Assembly (NCBI GenBank): GCA_015501585.1
Contig: JADNRY010000027.1
Span: forward strand, 124,001-188,000
Source of the DNA: Rhodocollybia butyracea
Lineage: Eukaryota > Basidiomycota > Agaricomycetes > Agaricales > Omphalotaceae
Direction of reading: 5' to 3'
DNA: 64,000 nt
Made by a program: the position numbers and the translations under genes. Shown here piece by piece: positions 21,850 through 33,307 of this stretch (positions are counted from its first letter, which is position 1; every line of letters starts with the position of its first letter). Below the pieces are notes generated by a model. The model was not told where the DNA came from, ran no database searches, and saw only the letters and a list, made by a program, of their open reading frames with translations.

Positions 21850-22110
21850 GTAGAACTGATATTATAATAACAGTTAATGACTGTCCATAGAAGATGGTCA
21901 GTGTAAATAACTGACCCTAAAATATGGGACAGTTATTATGCCTGACCATAAAAATATGGACAGTACATATTACTGCCCCATAAAAGGACAGTAGACATAC
22001 CTGTCTTCGTAGACATTAGATATAACTGTCCTTCAAAAGACAGTAAAGATTACTGTATTTGTACCGAATTACTGTCTTAGTCAGTAAGGAATACTGACTT
22101 CTCTTCCCGT
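21850..22110. repeat. Right subterminal repeat array of the CACTA-type element
   Basis: About eight units such as ACTGTCCATAGAAGATGGTC, ATGGGACAGTTATTATG and AACTGTCCTTCAAAAGACAG. Many are short hairpins with arms ACTGTCC and GGACAGT. Confidence 0.75.
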
Positions 22111-22145
22111 AGTGAACCAGAGCCTGATTCTGGCCTGATTACCGT

Positions 22146-23402
22146 TGTAAATATCCGGCGCAGGGACTGAAGTAGCCGTGAAGCTCAAGAGAAAGAAGAG
22201 ACTAGATTAGAGGACAGTAGGTACTGCCTCAGAGAAGGCTTATATACTGTTTACACTGAATAGTAAATATTAAAGGTGGTCCGGTACATACAAAGCATCA
22301 GTAACTGGATAGGTAATGATTGGTAAGTACTACCAGAGTTGTATCACGTCCGATCGGCAAAATACAACAATTACATCTCTCCTGACTCCTTAGTTCTTAT
22401 TTAATACTGGTCCACCAAGGTCCACCGTGACTCAGTTTAAGAACCTGTTCAACAAGTAGGTGGCAGTGTAATATGTGTGTGGTAGTTGTAGTTAAGTTTG
22501 CCTTTCCAGTAGCCCAGCCAATGGAATGAGGCTTATTATAGTTAGAGATGTCCACGAGTCCGGATCCAAGGTATACTTGGATCCGGAGCGCAAGTACTTG
22601 TGGCCTAAAAGGCCTGACTCGTGACTCGCGGCTGACTCGTGGGAAACGGGTCACTGACTCGCAAGTATTATCTGCAAGTACTTGCGGGTCTCACAAGAAC
22701 TTGTGGATCCGCACACTAATCAAGTAGTTACAGCTATATTCACAAGTATTTACCATTATTTACTTGCATACAGTGATTGTACAGTGTATAATGCTATTAA
22801 AAACCTGTACTTTACTTGTTACACTAATTTCATACTATGGTATGAAGTAAAAATGTACTGACAGTTAGGCTTTGGATTGTAGACAGCCTACGGCGATTGG
22901 GCGCTAAAATAAGCGCTCAGTCGCTGTCAGCTGTCTACAACCTCAAACATGTGTGGCAGTACTTGATAAGTACTATAATAAATATGATACTATTAATTAC
23001 TGTAAGTTTTGATCACCAACAACAAATATATGAGTTCATATTGCTTGCACAAGTCACACAAGTACTTGCAAGTCAACTGAAAATTGCAAATGTCTGACTT
23101 GTGACCCGCACCTGACCCGTGGGAAACGGATCCTGGGATCCGCGAGTCACATACTTGCGGGTTTTCCCACGGATCTTACCTGCGAGTACTTGTGAAGACT
23201 TGGACTCGTGGACATCTCTAATTATAGTGAGAAGAAAGTGAGAAAAGCCCCATACTTACTACAAAAACTGAAAAAACTATGTCCTCATAGCAGTTTTTGA
23301 TTAGGGATTTACCACAAAGAGAACCTTAGACCAATAGGCTGATCTCTTCTGTCTCTTGAGCCTAACAGCTCCTTCAGTCCCTGCGCCGGATATATACAAC
23401 AG
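22146..23402. mobile_element. TIR DNA transposon of unknown superfamily, interrupted by a hAT-type MITE
   Basis: The two ends form inverted repeats of nearly 60 bp with few mismatches: ATATCCGGCGCAGGGACTGA on the left and the same phrase inverted at about 23370-23395, extending to CTCAAGAGA.AGAAGAGA on both sides. Removing the nested 22543-23220 insertion leaves roughly 0.57 kb. No clear target duplication could be defined, since the outermost bases GTTGTA/TACAAC are themselves inverted. No coding capacity seen. Confidence 0.65.
22543..23220. mobile_element. hAT-type MITE (678 bp) with 8-bp target duplication
   Basis: The ends are TAGAGATGTCCACGAGTCC and its inverse GGACTCGTGGACATCTCTA. A perfect 8-bp duplication ATTATAGT flanks it at 22535-22542 and 23221-23228. 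An 8-bp duplication and TAGAGATG-like ends are typical of hAT elements. The subterminal zones hold repeated forms of CAAGTACTTGCGGGTC and GACTCGTGGGAAACGG. It has no transposase. It lies inside the TIR element 22146-23402 and is therefore younger than it. Confidence 0.87.
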
Positions 23403-23409
23403 ATGTGTT

Positions 23410-24300
23410 CTGGATTGGTTCCGGATATCCAGATCTTCACAGAATTTGATGGAAATTCAGTGATGACATTCAATGGTCAGAATGGGACCAGAAGCAGGGT
23501 AGGAACAAGTATTCTTGCCCAACCATGAAGGTTCAAGGTATAAGTAATCTGAGCAATCAGAGTCCCACCTGAGCTGAACTTACAAGGAAATTATTGGTAT
23601 CAAGGATGGCTCAACTCAGTTACTGACCTAAAAATACACACCAACTCAAAAACATTTATCCAAGGTTTGACAACACACTCTCAAAAATGGGACGACAGGA
23701 CTCATTGGGAGAAGAAAATATGCGCTACCTGCAATGCTGCGAGGACAAAGAGCAACAGCATCACTAAAATGGTTAAAAGGACATAATATAAACTTGTTGA
23801 TCTGAATATCAAGCCAGCATTTAAGCTATTGGGTATAAGACTCAACAAGGTCTCAGTCCCTCACATACATGATCCACAAAACAAATCTACCACCTATATA
23901 CATATTCTATCATTGCAGTTTGAACAAAGCTCAGAGTGGATGCATAACCAAAGGTCTACTCAGAAACACCTGGAAGAACATTCTCCAGGAGATATATATT
24001 CCCTCCGCATGGTTATGGAGGAATGAGGTTCTAGTAGTGCATTGTGCTGCAGTATGAATTGAGGGTATATGCCTTTTATCTTATTTCTATGGCTTTGCTA
24101 CTGTTGAAGAGTGTAGGAGAGACTGAGCGCGTAGTCCCACACGGGTGTTATCCTAGCACTTGTGCATAATGCTAAGTGGCCTGCAAATGATAATGGCGGA
24201 AGGAAACGACTTTGTCATTTGCCCGAAGGTACTTTGAGGTTGTTAGTGACATGAGTCACTGACAAGCAACGTTCCAAAAAAAACATTCAAGAGTAGCTCA
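23410..24300. other. Stretch without a recognised gene
   Basis: Short frames at 23829-24057 resemble no family. The composition is like the surrounding mobile-element debris. Confidence 0.4.
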
Positions 24301-24316
24301 GAAGAGCTCAGGCTGA

Positions 24317-24836
24317 CAAGGGGTGCCCGGGATGTGAACCCGTTACATTGGTCAATTGTTTTTTTTAAGGACCCAGTGAGGGAGACCGACCGACCAAAAA
24401 GCTTATGTAAACTGCCATATTAGGAATTTTTTCCCCTCGGAGGTCAAAGCTAGCAATCCCTACACCACATGAGCACCTTATAAATACCAGATATTGATTG
24501 TACATACCCGTACAGGCTACCATCATGTAGATGCTACTTACCTTCAACTTTCAGTGGGAACCCCAGTCCTGAAGTTTGCCGAGTTCAAAATACAGTGGTA
24601 GTACAGTACTGTTAGGACGAGTCCCAAACCACTGTCACCCTTTACATGCCTTTTAAAGGCTAAATAGTCGCTGTAGCATTAATTATGTGTGATTAGCATG
24701 TTTCAGGCCCCTAAAATAAGTTTCAGAATGCATATATCTGCATGAAATATGGATGTCAAATTTTTTTTAAGACCTCACTCAAGGACCAATCGACCGACCG
24801 ACCCGATATCACGGGTTCACGGTCCGGGCACCCCTT
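24317..24836. mobile_element. MITE with 9-bp target duplication (Mutator-like candidate)
   Basis: The inner ends AAGGGGTGCCCGG (left) and CCGGGCACCCCTT (right) are inverted repeats, followed inward by GTGAACCCGT in both and further by CGACCGACCGA-type phrases and T-runs. The direct flanks TCAGGCTGA at 24308-24316 and 24837-24845 are identical. A 9-bp duplication fits Mutator-like elements. About 520 bp long, no coding capacity. Confidence 0.75.
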
Positions 24837-24845
24837 TCAGGCTGA

Positions 24846-25740
24846 GGTATTGGATCGGGCAGGAAGGAAGTTTAGCAATGCGGAAACGAACTAACCGGCA
24901 TGCCGGCTTAACATCAGGTCTGAAAGAACAGCCCAATCTTGAGCCTGATCTAGTGACTTTCAAAGACTCCAACATTTTACTTGTTTGTCACCTACAAGAC
25001 CCTCCTTTCCCTTCAATTAGAGTTGAGGAAGCGGGAAATTTCAAGACACCCCTGGTTTTACAATTAACTCAAGCTGATGTTCGTACAAAGATCTGGAGAT
25101 CAGAAGATTGGCTATCAAGAAATAGACTAGCCCAATAACCAGCATTATTAACATGACCTTTTCCAGGTTAGCACCTACTCAAGGGATAGCTGTAAGTACT
25201 AAATTCAGTATCAATAGCATGTTGTATTATAAATGCTAGAGGCTCTTATCATAATGAATATTGTGAAAGCAGCTCAAAAGAGGGGAAGTACGAGGAACAA
25301 GAAGAATTGCCATGCCTTGGCGATGCCGGTAGGTCATATGCGCCTGTATAGCCTAGTTGGGCATGAGCCTCCCGGCAGTGATCCGAAACGTTCATGGTTG
25401 ATGGAGATCATTGAAAAACAGACGAGCCGGCATAGCGGCTCGACATGAAACAACTGGCACGGCGGCTGAAGTTCAGGTGGGAAAGAACTACCCGATCTGG
25501 CGGTTTTTGAAGAATCCAACACTCAATTGGCACCTACAAGACCCTCCCTTCCCTTCGGTCAGAGTCGGGGAATCAAGTTTGATGGGTCAACGGAGGTGGA
25601 GGGTATCCACTGCTCCATGTGAAAAATCATGCGCTTGCCCGGAGCGACTATTGCAGATGCACGGAACAAAAAAGTATCAATTCATGCCCAGGAAGTTGCT
25701 TCAGTCTGGTGAGGTGATGTTGTCAGCATGAAACCCGTCA
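24846..25740. repeat. Partial direct duplication
   Basis: Segments near 24890-25060 and 25420-25580 share a CACCTACAAGACCCTCC phrase followed by TTCCCTTC and AGAGT, and an upstream block with ACCGGCATGCCGGCTT / GCCGGCATAGCGGCTC. Translated, both give HLQDPPFPS.RV.E. Whether this was once coding I cannot tell. Confidence 0.5.
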
Positions 25741-26009
25741 ACGCGTGATTAGATTCACTTCTCTGCAGACAAGCCTTTCAAGCAGCGCAAGATGAAGGTA
25801 CATTTGTCCTGAAGACCAGAATTCGTCTCTGCCGCTCAGTTTGCTCTTGTCAATGCGCTCTTCAATACCACACTTTAGTTTGAGACCGCATTTGGGAACA
25901 ATATTCAACTGGATGAGGGTCTGTCTGTTTACCTCGGAGAAGTCAAGTGCGTAAAGAGAATGAGATACCGGCGCTATTCATGGGCCAGTTCACGTACCTC
26001 AGGATGAGG

Positions 26010-26480
26010 CTCTAACCTGGCTCTCGTCTTCCTCAAGTCTTCACAGAAATTGTGTATCTGCCTAGTGCTAGCCTTTTGGGCCTTGGGTCTTCTTTGTTTT
26101 TGAGGGAGTTTCTGAACATCTCTAAGGCGGGAAGGACTTCTCGCAACAGTCTGCCGCTGTCTCCTTCTTCGTTGTCGAGAGCACTTTTGATTTTTTCAAG
26201 GTATTATTTCCCTGTGTTAGTTCGGTGGAACTGAGCCCACGCTTCTTTGTCATTGTTGAGAAAGGGTTGTTTCACCCCAGCGCTTACTAAACTTTCGAGA
26301 CAATCACATAGGCCCTTGTACGTCAAGTTGGCGCGGTGGATGTCGCCAAGGTACGTACCGTCCTAGATTTCTTCACCTCGCTTGAACCGGAAAAATCAGA
26401 GGCCATCGCCTTATCTCAGAATACTACGATCCACTCATTGTGCAGCAAAAACAGAATCATTTTCGGACAGGAATGGCGCA
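26010..26480 (-). pseudogene. Remnant of an unidentified protein-coding gene
   Basis: The minus strand keeps a good coding stretch: YLGDIHRANLTYKGLCDCLE, then SLVSAGVKQPFL, NNDKEAWAQFHRTNTGK, a stop (TAA), and YLEKIKSALDNEEGDSGRLL, REVLPALEMFRNSLKNKED to a stop near 26030. It looks like the start of a mainly helical protein; upstream an ATG at about 26420 (MASDFSGSSEVKKSRT) is one frame away. I do not recognise the family. The internal stop and the frame change indicate decay. Confidence 0.45.
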
Positions 26481-26484
26481 TAGT

Positions 26485-27490
26485 CCGGTAAATCTCCAAG
26501 CTCTTCACCGTGCAAAAATCTTCAACTCCTTGCACACAAGCCTACGGATCCCACCTTCCACTAATTAGAAGAGCTTAAGCAAGATCGAAGGATTTTGTGT
26601 TTGGTATACAGAGTACAAACAGAGTACATATCGCACCGATGAGAGTCGAGCCCCAAATCCCTTCCCTCTTCTTACTCAACTAGCCTGTATCTCTTATAAA
26701 ACTGATCCTTCAACGGCAGCACATTTGTCTACCTACGCTGCCTCTTCCCTCACAACTTGGCTCTATGCACAATTAGTGGAGATAAGAGGGAGTAGCTTCC
26801 CGAGCCACTAATAACAACTAACCTTGCAACAGTTCTGGCCAGACCCTTTGAATTAACCGTCCCTGACTCCCTGCCCGCCACACAGGCCACCTGGATGGGT
26901 CACTTGTGCTGCAGCAGCACTTCTATGTCCAGAATGTTTCCGTCACCTATCCTCGATTATATTTATATACCCTTGCTTATCAGATATCGGGTGGTGTGCG
27001 GCGCTTCTGTAAATGTTACTCGTTTGCCACTCATACTGTACTTTGCTAGGGTTTGCGGGGTATGACTGGGATGGTTAACGTAGACATTTAATTATGATTT
27101 GGCTTTGCCCCTTCGACTTGTACCATGGAGATCACCTATTTTCACTGACTAGCTATTGGATATCGTACTTGAGTACTCTTACGAGACTCAGTGCGATGAG
27201 CTCTTGTCGCCCTATCGTACTGTACATGTAGATTCAACTCTCGCCATGCATTGCAAGGTTACAACTAAAATGTCAAGATATATTTGAACAAAACATCACA
27301 TAGTCTAAGTCCCTCTCGCGTGGTACAGAGCTTTGCTACGCAGTAGAAACGTTTGTTTACAGCGTAGATCATGAAGCAGTTATCAAATTCCAAAAGAGTG
27401 TACAGCGAAATAGCAGGTGGCTGTAGTCAAAAATTTCGATAAGTGAAATCTGAGCAAGACATACGGACGAGGTACTCCGCACACCCTATT
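26485..27490. other. Intergenic stretch, no gene recognised
   Basis: No open frame of note and no repeat recognised by eye. Contains the 3' flank of F-box copy 3. Confidence 0.45.
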
Positions 27491-27496
27491 ACCTCG

Positions 27497-28931
27497 TTAA
27501 AAATCACCCTTTCCGAGAACCACTACCATCATTCCAGCCTCATCCAAGCGATGGAGCGGCCTGTACACTGATTGAGCTTGATCTACCACCCGCGTATTGA
27601 ATCGCAACGTTGCGACTCTCAGACAAGTGAATCCAATGCTTGATGCATATTCCGTATCCGGGATCCAGCGCGAAGTCACCATATCGATAAACTCGGAATC
27701 ATCGAATTCCACGCCATCGAACGTTAGTCGGAGTTCACGGAGTTTGGGAACGAGAGCAGAACTGGAAAGGTTCAGCTCGATCCAGAAGAATCTGTGGAGA
27801 CTGCGAAGGAATTGGGGTGTGATAGGGCTCGTTGGGTTGTTACCGGCAGGTGTATCATCGATGTGGAGATTAACGAGTGAAGGCATGAGTTTGAGAGCGT
27901 CGATGAGATCAATGTCGGTGACTGAAATACGCATGACGTCGAACTTGGTCAAGCTGCAGGAAGATCGATGCAAAAACGCCCCTAAAGTGACTGTAGGCCA
28001 AGGTCCTTGGTAAGGAAGATTCCCGTCCGTCATGATAACCAAATACCGAAGAGACGGAAAGTTGAAGGAAGAGAATGCAACATCTGCCAGTAAATCCCAA
28101 TCATTCCCAACACCATGAAGTTCAAGTTTCAGTGTTGAAACACTGGTACACAATCGAGGAGGTTCACAAGGAGCTAGCATGTAACGGCGAGGACTCGAGG
28201 ATTGCCGAAGCACTAGTTCATGAGGGCTGGATGCATGATTGAATACACTGTCAACTTTCCCAGACATTGGATCCAGGGTTAAAGCAGTTAAAGAAGATGT
28301 TTTTGAAAAGGTCGTTGGTGCGTAGCTGATGCTGTCTAGAGAGAGGGAACGAAGTTCCTTGGCCTGATAAAACATATCCAGTCCCTTACGCAGGCACGGC
28401 CCTCCTGCGTAGGCGAGATTTTTAAGATAATGGCAGTTCGAGTCAGTCAAATTTTGGCTTGCGGATACAATAGAAACACATAGTACCAACCAGTTCAAAC
28501 GAGCACCAAGTGTGGTCGCAAGCAAGATCAAATGCAAGCAGCGCAACATCATCAGCGCCGCAGGTACGAAGTTTTAAAGTGAGGTGGCGTTGTCCAGATC
28601 GATGAAGGTGTAGCTGCACGGTCTGGAGAAACCCACTCAACACCGATGCGACGTTCGATTGCCGCGGGTTTTGTAGTGAGAGTTCTAGGGTGATCCTAGA
28701 CCAGATAGCTGGCAACGAAAGTGCAACTGAACGCCATTGTTTGCAAACGCAAGATATGGTCATGGCGGGAAGGTAGTCGAGAGGGCGGACAATTGGGGTA
28801 GGAGGAGGGAGCTTGGAGTCTTCGTGCCACGGATATTCCTGGAGTAAGTTTGTGTCGCACATGTAGTCAAATATTTCCGCCAGTACTTCGTTAGGAGCTC
28901 GGTCTACAGGACTTCCTTCCACCATGTGCAT
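27497..28931 (-). pseudogene. F-box-like protein, copy 3 (short type), frameshifted
   Basis: The start MVEGSPVDRAPNEVLAEIFD (second in-frame ATG, 28925) is the short-type N-terminus without CxxC motif or coiled coil. The first frame covers the F-box and ends at 28443 after IRKPKFD. The second half (SNCHYLKNLAYAGG to DEAGMMVVVLGKGDF, stop at 27497) lies in another frame. Aligned with copy 5, two bases are missing at about 28440-28450. All other positions keep the family pattern, for example LIDALKLMPSLVNLHIDDTP. One frameshift is the only lesion seen, so it may be a recent pseudogene or an assembly fault. Confidence 0.8.
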
Positions 28932-28989
28932 GATGAGCCGAGAGCAGGTGGTACACAGCTGGTCTTTGTTCTATCCTACAAGTCGAGGT

Positions 28990-29990
28990 AGACTCTTAAA
29001 AATCACAAGGAGGTACAGTTGGTCTGCGAGTACACTCACCACTGTGGCGTCCTACTGAACCTGATGTTGACGCGTTGACGTTGGAGTTTTAAAGCTTTGA
29101 AGCTTGAAGGAAGGAAGGAAGGAGAGGCGTGAGATTCGACTTGTCATTTCTAAGCGCTCAAGCGCTCATCGACATCGCCTACGTATCATTCAGCCTAATC
29201 TTCAGACAGACCTCAGACTGCAACGCCAGCCTACAAACGTTAATGTTCATTGAGCCAGAGTTGTCTGCAAATTCAGCAGTAGGTCTTCAAAGATCGAACC
29301 GAGGGTCAGCTATCCGATAATCCGAATCTTAATAAAGCGGCAAAGTAATCCATATTCCATATACACCGATGCTGGACACGATGGACCCAAGCTATAGCCA
29401 AACTGACCACAGATCTCAGAGGTCTTAGCGAGAATTGTTTTTTTAAAGTGCGTAACGGTTCTTTTCAAACCAAAATTTACCTAGTCTTATTCACAATATG
29501 ACAGCAACTGTTTCTGCGCCAACATCACTTCCACTCCTGAAAGAACAACGCCTCTAGCTCTAGTCAAAGACTCTGCTTTCTTCACGTCGCTCTTTCTAAC
29601 CATCTATCCAGCTTGTATACCGATATTACAGAAATGCTCGAAATAGCCTCTTGAATGACTCCTCTCGAAAGACTCTGAAAGATCAAAGACTCAGCTCGAC
29701 CAGTCTTAACTCGTTATCGGATCCTCGGAATAACATGGTATGCTTTCTTCCTCACACCCTCACCTTTACCAAGTTACATAATGTGATTCTCACCTACAAC
29801 TTCCAGAGCGATCTCTATTCCCGGCGTTCAACGTTGCAACCTCTACATCGGTTCTAAGGGAGATGGGTTTGATACGAGTCAGAAGCTTGTTGTTGCCCCA
29901 ACAACGCTGTGGACGGAAGAACGATGGGATGGTCTGGTCGTGTTGGGACAAACAGCAGATACTTGCTATCCGCATGTACAATCTGATTGT
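28990..29990. repeat. Upstream unit shared by short-type F-box loci (copy 3 flank)
   Basis: The stretch upstream of F-box 3 matches those upstream of F-box 5 (36430-37300), F-box 6 (40860-41520) and the F-box stub (45170-46150). Common phrases are AAAATCGAACCGAGG, CAGATCTCAGAGG, CACCTAGTCTTACTCACA with ATATGACAGCA, and CTCGAAATAGCCTCT. In the better preserved copies it leads into a divergently oriented gene; here that gene is reduced to fragments near 29630-29750. Confidence 0.6.
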
Positions 29991-30483
29991 ATATATTAAA
30001 CAATCCAGCTACGCTATACCCGAAGCTTAAGGTCAATTAATTGCTCCACGTTTAAGGAGTCCAGTGGAACCAGGGATACAACAGAGGTGCCGGTGAGCTC
30101 TATATGAAGAGCAACTAGTGAGCAAGCTGTCTGGCGAGCGAACGCGCTTGAAAACAGTCTTGTGATCGTCCTGGTCACTGCTCGTTCTCCCCTACGCACG
30201 GACAGCGTTACTTACCTCTTTCATTATTCACTACTCTTGAAATCCCACCCATCGCCCATCTACGATGACCGTTGTGAGCCTACACCTCGTGCGTCACTAT
30301 TGACAAGAGCATCTCCTGCTGGTTTTTGTGTCTTAGCACCTCGACTCAGATACATTGTGGCACACCTACGTGGCAAGCATCGAAGTGTCGTTTCTTCTTG
30401 TTTTATGCATGCTTCATTGTAGCTTGTAGTCTATAATAGTACCTTTGATATGTATACTCCAAAACCGATGCTTATATACAACA

Positions 30484-32227
30484 CTACAAACCCTTCGACA
30501 AGCGATACTTCACGAAATCAAAAAAATCTGTTATCATCCCAATAACAACCACTCTCATTCCAGCCTTATCCAAGCATTCAAAAGGCCTATACACTGCTTC
30601 ATCCACCGCGCGCGCGTTGAATTGTAATGTTACGACTCTCAAACAACTGAGTCCAATTCCCGATGCGTATTGCGTATCCGGTAACCAACGCGAAGACACC
30701 ATATCGATAAATGCGGAATCATCGAAGTCCAAGCCATCAAATGTTATTTGGAGTTCACGGAGTTTGGGGACAAGAGCGGAGCTGGAAGGACTAAGCTCGT
30801 TCCGGGAGAATCCATGTAGACTGCGAATGAACGTGGATGTGATAGGGCTCGTTGGATTATCATTAGCAGGTGTATCATCGACATGAAGATTAACGAGTGA
30901 TGGCATGAGTTTGAGAGCGGCGATGAGATCAATGTCGCTGACTGAAACATGCTTGACTTCAAATTTGGTCAAGTTACAGGAAGATCGGCGCAAAAACGCT
31001 CCCAAAGTAGCTTTAGGCCAAGCTCCTTGGTAAGGATAGGCACTATGTGCCGTTATAACGAGACAAGAGAGAGACGGGAAGGTGAAGGAAGAAAACGCAA
31101 CATTCGCCAGTGAATCATCCCAATTAAGGCGAAGTTCAAGTTTCAGTGTCGAAACACTGGTACATAATCGAGGAGGTATACAAGGAGATATCGGGATTAA
31201 GTCATCTGATGTGTGTTCCCCAAGCACCAGTTCCCTAGGACTGGATGCATGATGGAAAACATTGCCAATCTCGCCAATTACAGAATCCACAGTTAAGGAC
31301 GTTATTTCCTTCCAAAAGGCTTTTGGTATGTCACTGAGCACGGCTAGAGAAAGGGAACGAAGCCCACTGGCCTGCTTAAAGAGCTCCAGCTCCTTCTCTG
31401 GTTCAAGGGATATCGCAATGTTCAGGTTTTCGAGAGAACGGCAATTTTTGATCCTGTCAAATCCGGGAATCGGGAAACGCAATATAGGCTGATCACCACC
31501 TATTTTGAACGAACACCAAGGGTAGTTGCAAACGAGATCAAACGCCAGCAGCCGATGTGGAATTATATTATCTTCGTCATCCAAAGAACCGCTGATATCA
31601 AGTTCGACAGCGAGAGGGTGTTGTCCAGAGCGCCGGAGGTGTAATTTTACTGTGTCAAGAAAAACCGCTCAATACGAATCTGCGGTCCTGGAGCCTCGAG
31701 TTTTCGGGTGAGAGTTCAAGGGAAATCCTAGACCAGATAGCCGATGCCGAAAGTGCAACTGACCGCCAGCGCGCACAAACAGAAGATATGGACATGGCAG
31801 GGAGGTGTTTGAGCGGATCCACAACTGGGGTCGAAGGGGAAAATTTAAACTCCTCGCTCCACGGAAATTCCTGTAGCAGATTTCTGTAGCAGGCATAGTC
31901 AAATATTCGCAAGAGGATTTCGTTAGGAACCTTTCGAATTGGTGAATTGAGATAGCGAAGGTCCACAGCATGTTCCTTCAACCGCGTCTGCTGTGTTTTG
32001 ATATACAAAATCCGAGATTGCAAAAGCAGAATTTCGGTTTCATAATCTTCGAAGTCTTTGTCAACAGCATTCAGCATCTCTGTAACTTCTTTTGTATCTA
32101 CAGTAGCTGTCCCATATTCCGATCGAAACCGCTGTAAAAGTCCCGCAGCGTCGATGTTTGTTCGAGGAGTGGTACTGTGGCGACATCGAAAGCAGATAAC
32201 TCCGTCGACGAGAGTTCCTTTTGCCAT
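30484..32227 (-). pseudogene. F-box-like protein, copy 4 (long type), single-base frameshift
   Basis: The start MAKGTLVDGVICFRCRHS, coiled coil and F-box (IRKVPNEILLRIFDYAC, LPAMSISSVCARWRSVALSA) are intact to about 31665. An A-run at 31660-31664 has five A where copy 7 has four, and the frame ends at 31655. The remainder, MDDEDNIIPHRLLAFDLVCN to the C-terminus, is open down to 30484. Its tail (LDKAGMRVVVIGMITDFFDF and beyond) is longer than in its relatives, because the usual stop is lost. One base in a homopolymer is the only break, so this is the copy most likely to be rescued by resequencing. Confidence 0.8.
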
Positions 32228-32284
32228 AATGAGCGCGTGTCTGTCTTCTAAGTTCTAGAGGTAGTTAAAAAACGAAAGAAAGAA

Positions 32285-32325
32285 TGAGTCACGAGGTCAT
32301 ATCAAATTGCGTGACCCGCGCGGGG
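32285..32325 (-). promoter_or_regulatory. Candidate upstream element of F-box copy 4
   Basis: On the coding strand it reads GGGTCACGCAATTTGATATG followed by ACCTCGTGAC, about 60-95 bp before the ATG. It is the counterpart of the elements before copies 1 and 7. Confidence 0.35.
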
Positions 32326-32566
32326 ATAGTAGATAAGATACTGGCCCTGGGGCTCCATATCACTCTATCATCCCGCCATTACTCTCAGGTTACTCTCGGA
32401 GACAGGTATTATCCCAATCATGTACAGACATATATCCTACCCCATTGCCAGATGCGCTATTGAAACCCTTTTCACCTATGCGACAACGGTCACCTGAACT
32501 GGCTGAACGACTTGGTGCTGGTTTTGGCTCGCTTTCCCGTACCTGTGGGGGTACCCTCCATGATCT

Positions 32567-33091
32567 ATGAAACGTCGACTGTTTCAAAGAATCAAAAGCC
32601 TCATTGTGAAATCTAAAGAGGATATGATTACGACCAACATACAGGATTTACAGCTTCTCCGCAATCGAGTCCACTGCAACGAAAAGGATATCCAAAACCT
32701 CGACGTGCCCCCTGTATCCCTCAGACCATACCTAGTACACATCAAAGTAACTAAACACAGAGATACCTTCACGCGACTGGTCACGTATCCATAGAGCGCT
32801 CCGCCACTCAGAGAACAACGAGAATGGCGCCTTGGTCGTTACTGGCACTTGTACACAGAATCCGAGTATCATGCCCTCATGGAGTGCAAAGAGGACACTC
32901 CCCTTCTTGATCCGCCAGATACGGCGTGTGGACTAATCGCTGAAGACGGATTTAGCTTCACTAATGAAACGCCTCATATCATATATATTGTGTCTGGCAA
33001 CAGCGTTGTACGTCCTCTCAACACAACGACGCTGGAGTTAGATGCCCCACAGCACATATCATGGGCGGGCGTGGAATCCGGTTGTGTCTAA
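32567..33091 (+). pseudogene. Unidentified coding remnant
   Basis: Two plus-strand frames look protein-like: 32567-32794 (DMITTNIQDLQLLRNRVHCN and LRPYLVHIKVTKHRDTFT) and, one frame over, about 32822-33091 (WRLGRYWHLYTESEYHALME, LIAEDGFSFTNETPHIIYIV, stop at 33091). They could be consecutive parts of one protein split by a frame change near 32795. I do not recognise the family. It lies divergent from F-box 4. Confidence 0.35.
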
Positions 33092-33307
33092 ATTGGACGG
33101 TTAAACGCGGTTAAACACCTACTATCATTTTTACAACTCCAAAGTTTGATCATGATCTGATCATCACAAACACAGTTTATTTATGTTCCAATGAGGACTC
33201 CCGTCTATCATTGCGCTAACCACTATTTATCAGCCTTCGGAATGCACGTAGGCTCATTTCTTTTTGCCCATCCCCCTCTTCCAGTTGTAGTAGCAACGTA
33301 CAGCCAA

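Larger units (their letters stand above)
19200..22114. mobile_element. CACTA-type (En/Spm-like) DNA transposon, non-autonomous
   Basis: The left end reads CACTGCGGGAAGGAAAGACA and the right end, read inward on the other strand, CACTACGGGAAGAGAAGTCA, which are matching terminal inverted repeats with the CACTA hallmark. Both ends are followed inward by arrays of short ACTGTCC / GGACAGT hairpin motifs (19220-19460 and 21850-22110), as expected for subterminal repeats of this superfamily. No transposase is visible. The interior carries a decayed intron-containing membrane-gene fragment. The 3-bp flanks are ACC and AAC, so the target duplication is not clean and the exact edge may be off by a base. 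Confidence 0.72.

Noticed and set aside
19220..22110. The ACTGTCC/GGACAGT arrays as a CRISPR or satellite array
   Set aside because: Spacing and units are irregular, they occur only near the two ends of one element, and the genome is eukaryotic. Subterminal transposon repeats explain them.
27597..28013. Long open frame on the plus strand opposite F-box copy 3 (and similar ones opposite copies 4, 5, 6 and 7)
   Set aside because: They are the antisense shadow of the conserved F-box C-terminus, and recur at the same place opposite every copy, as expected from codon bias.
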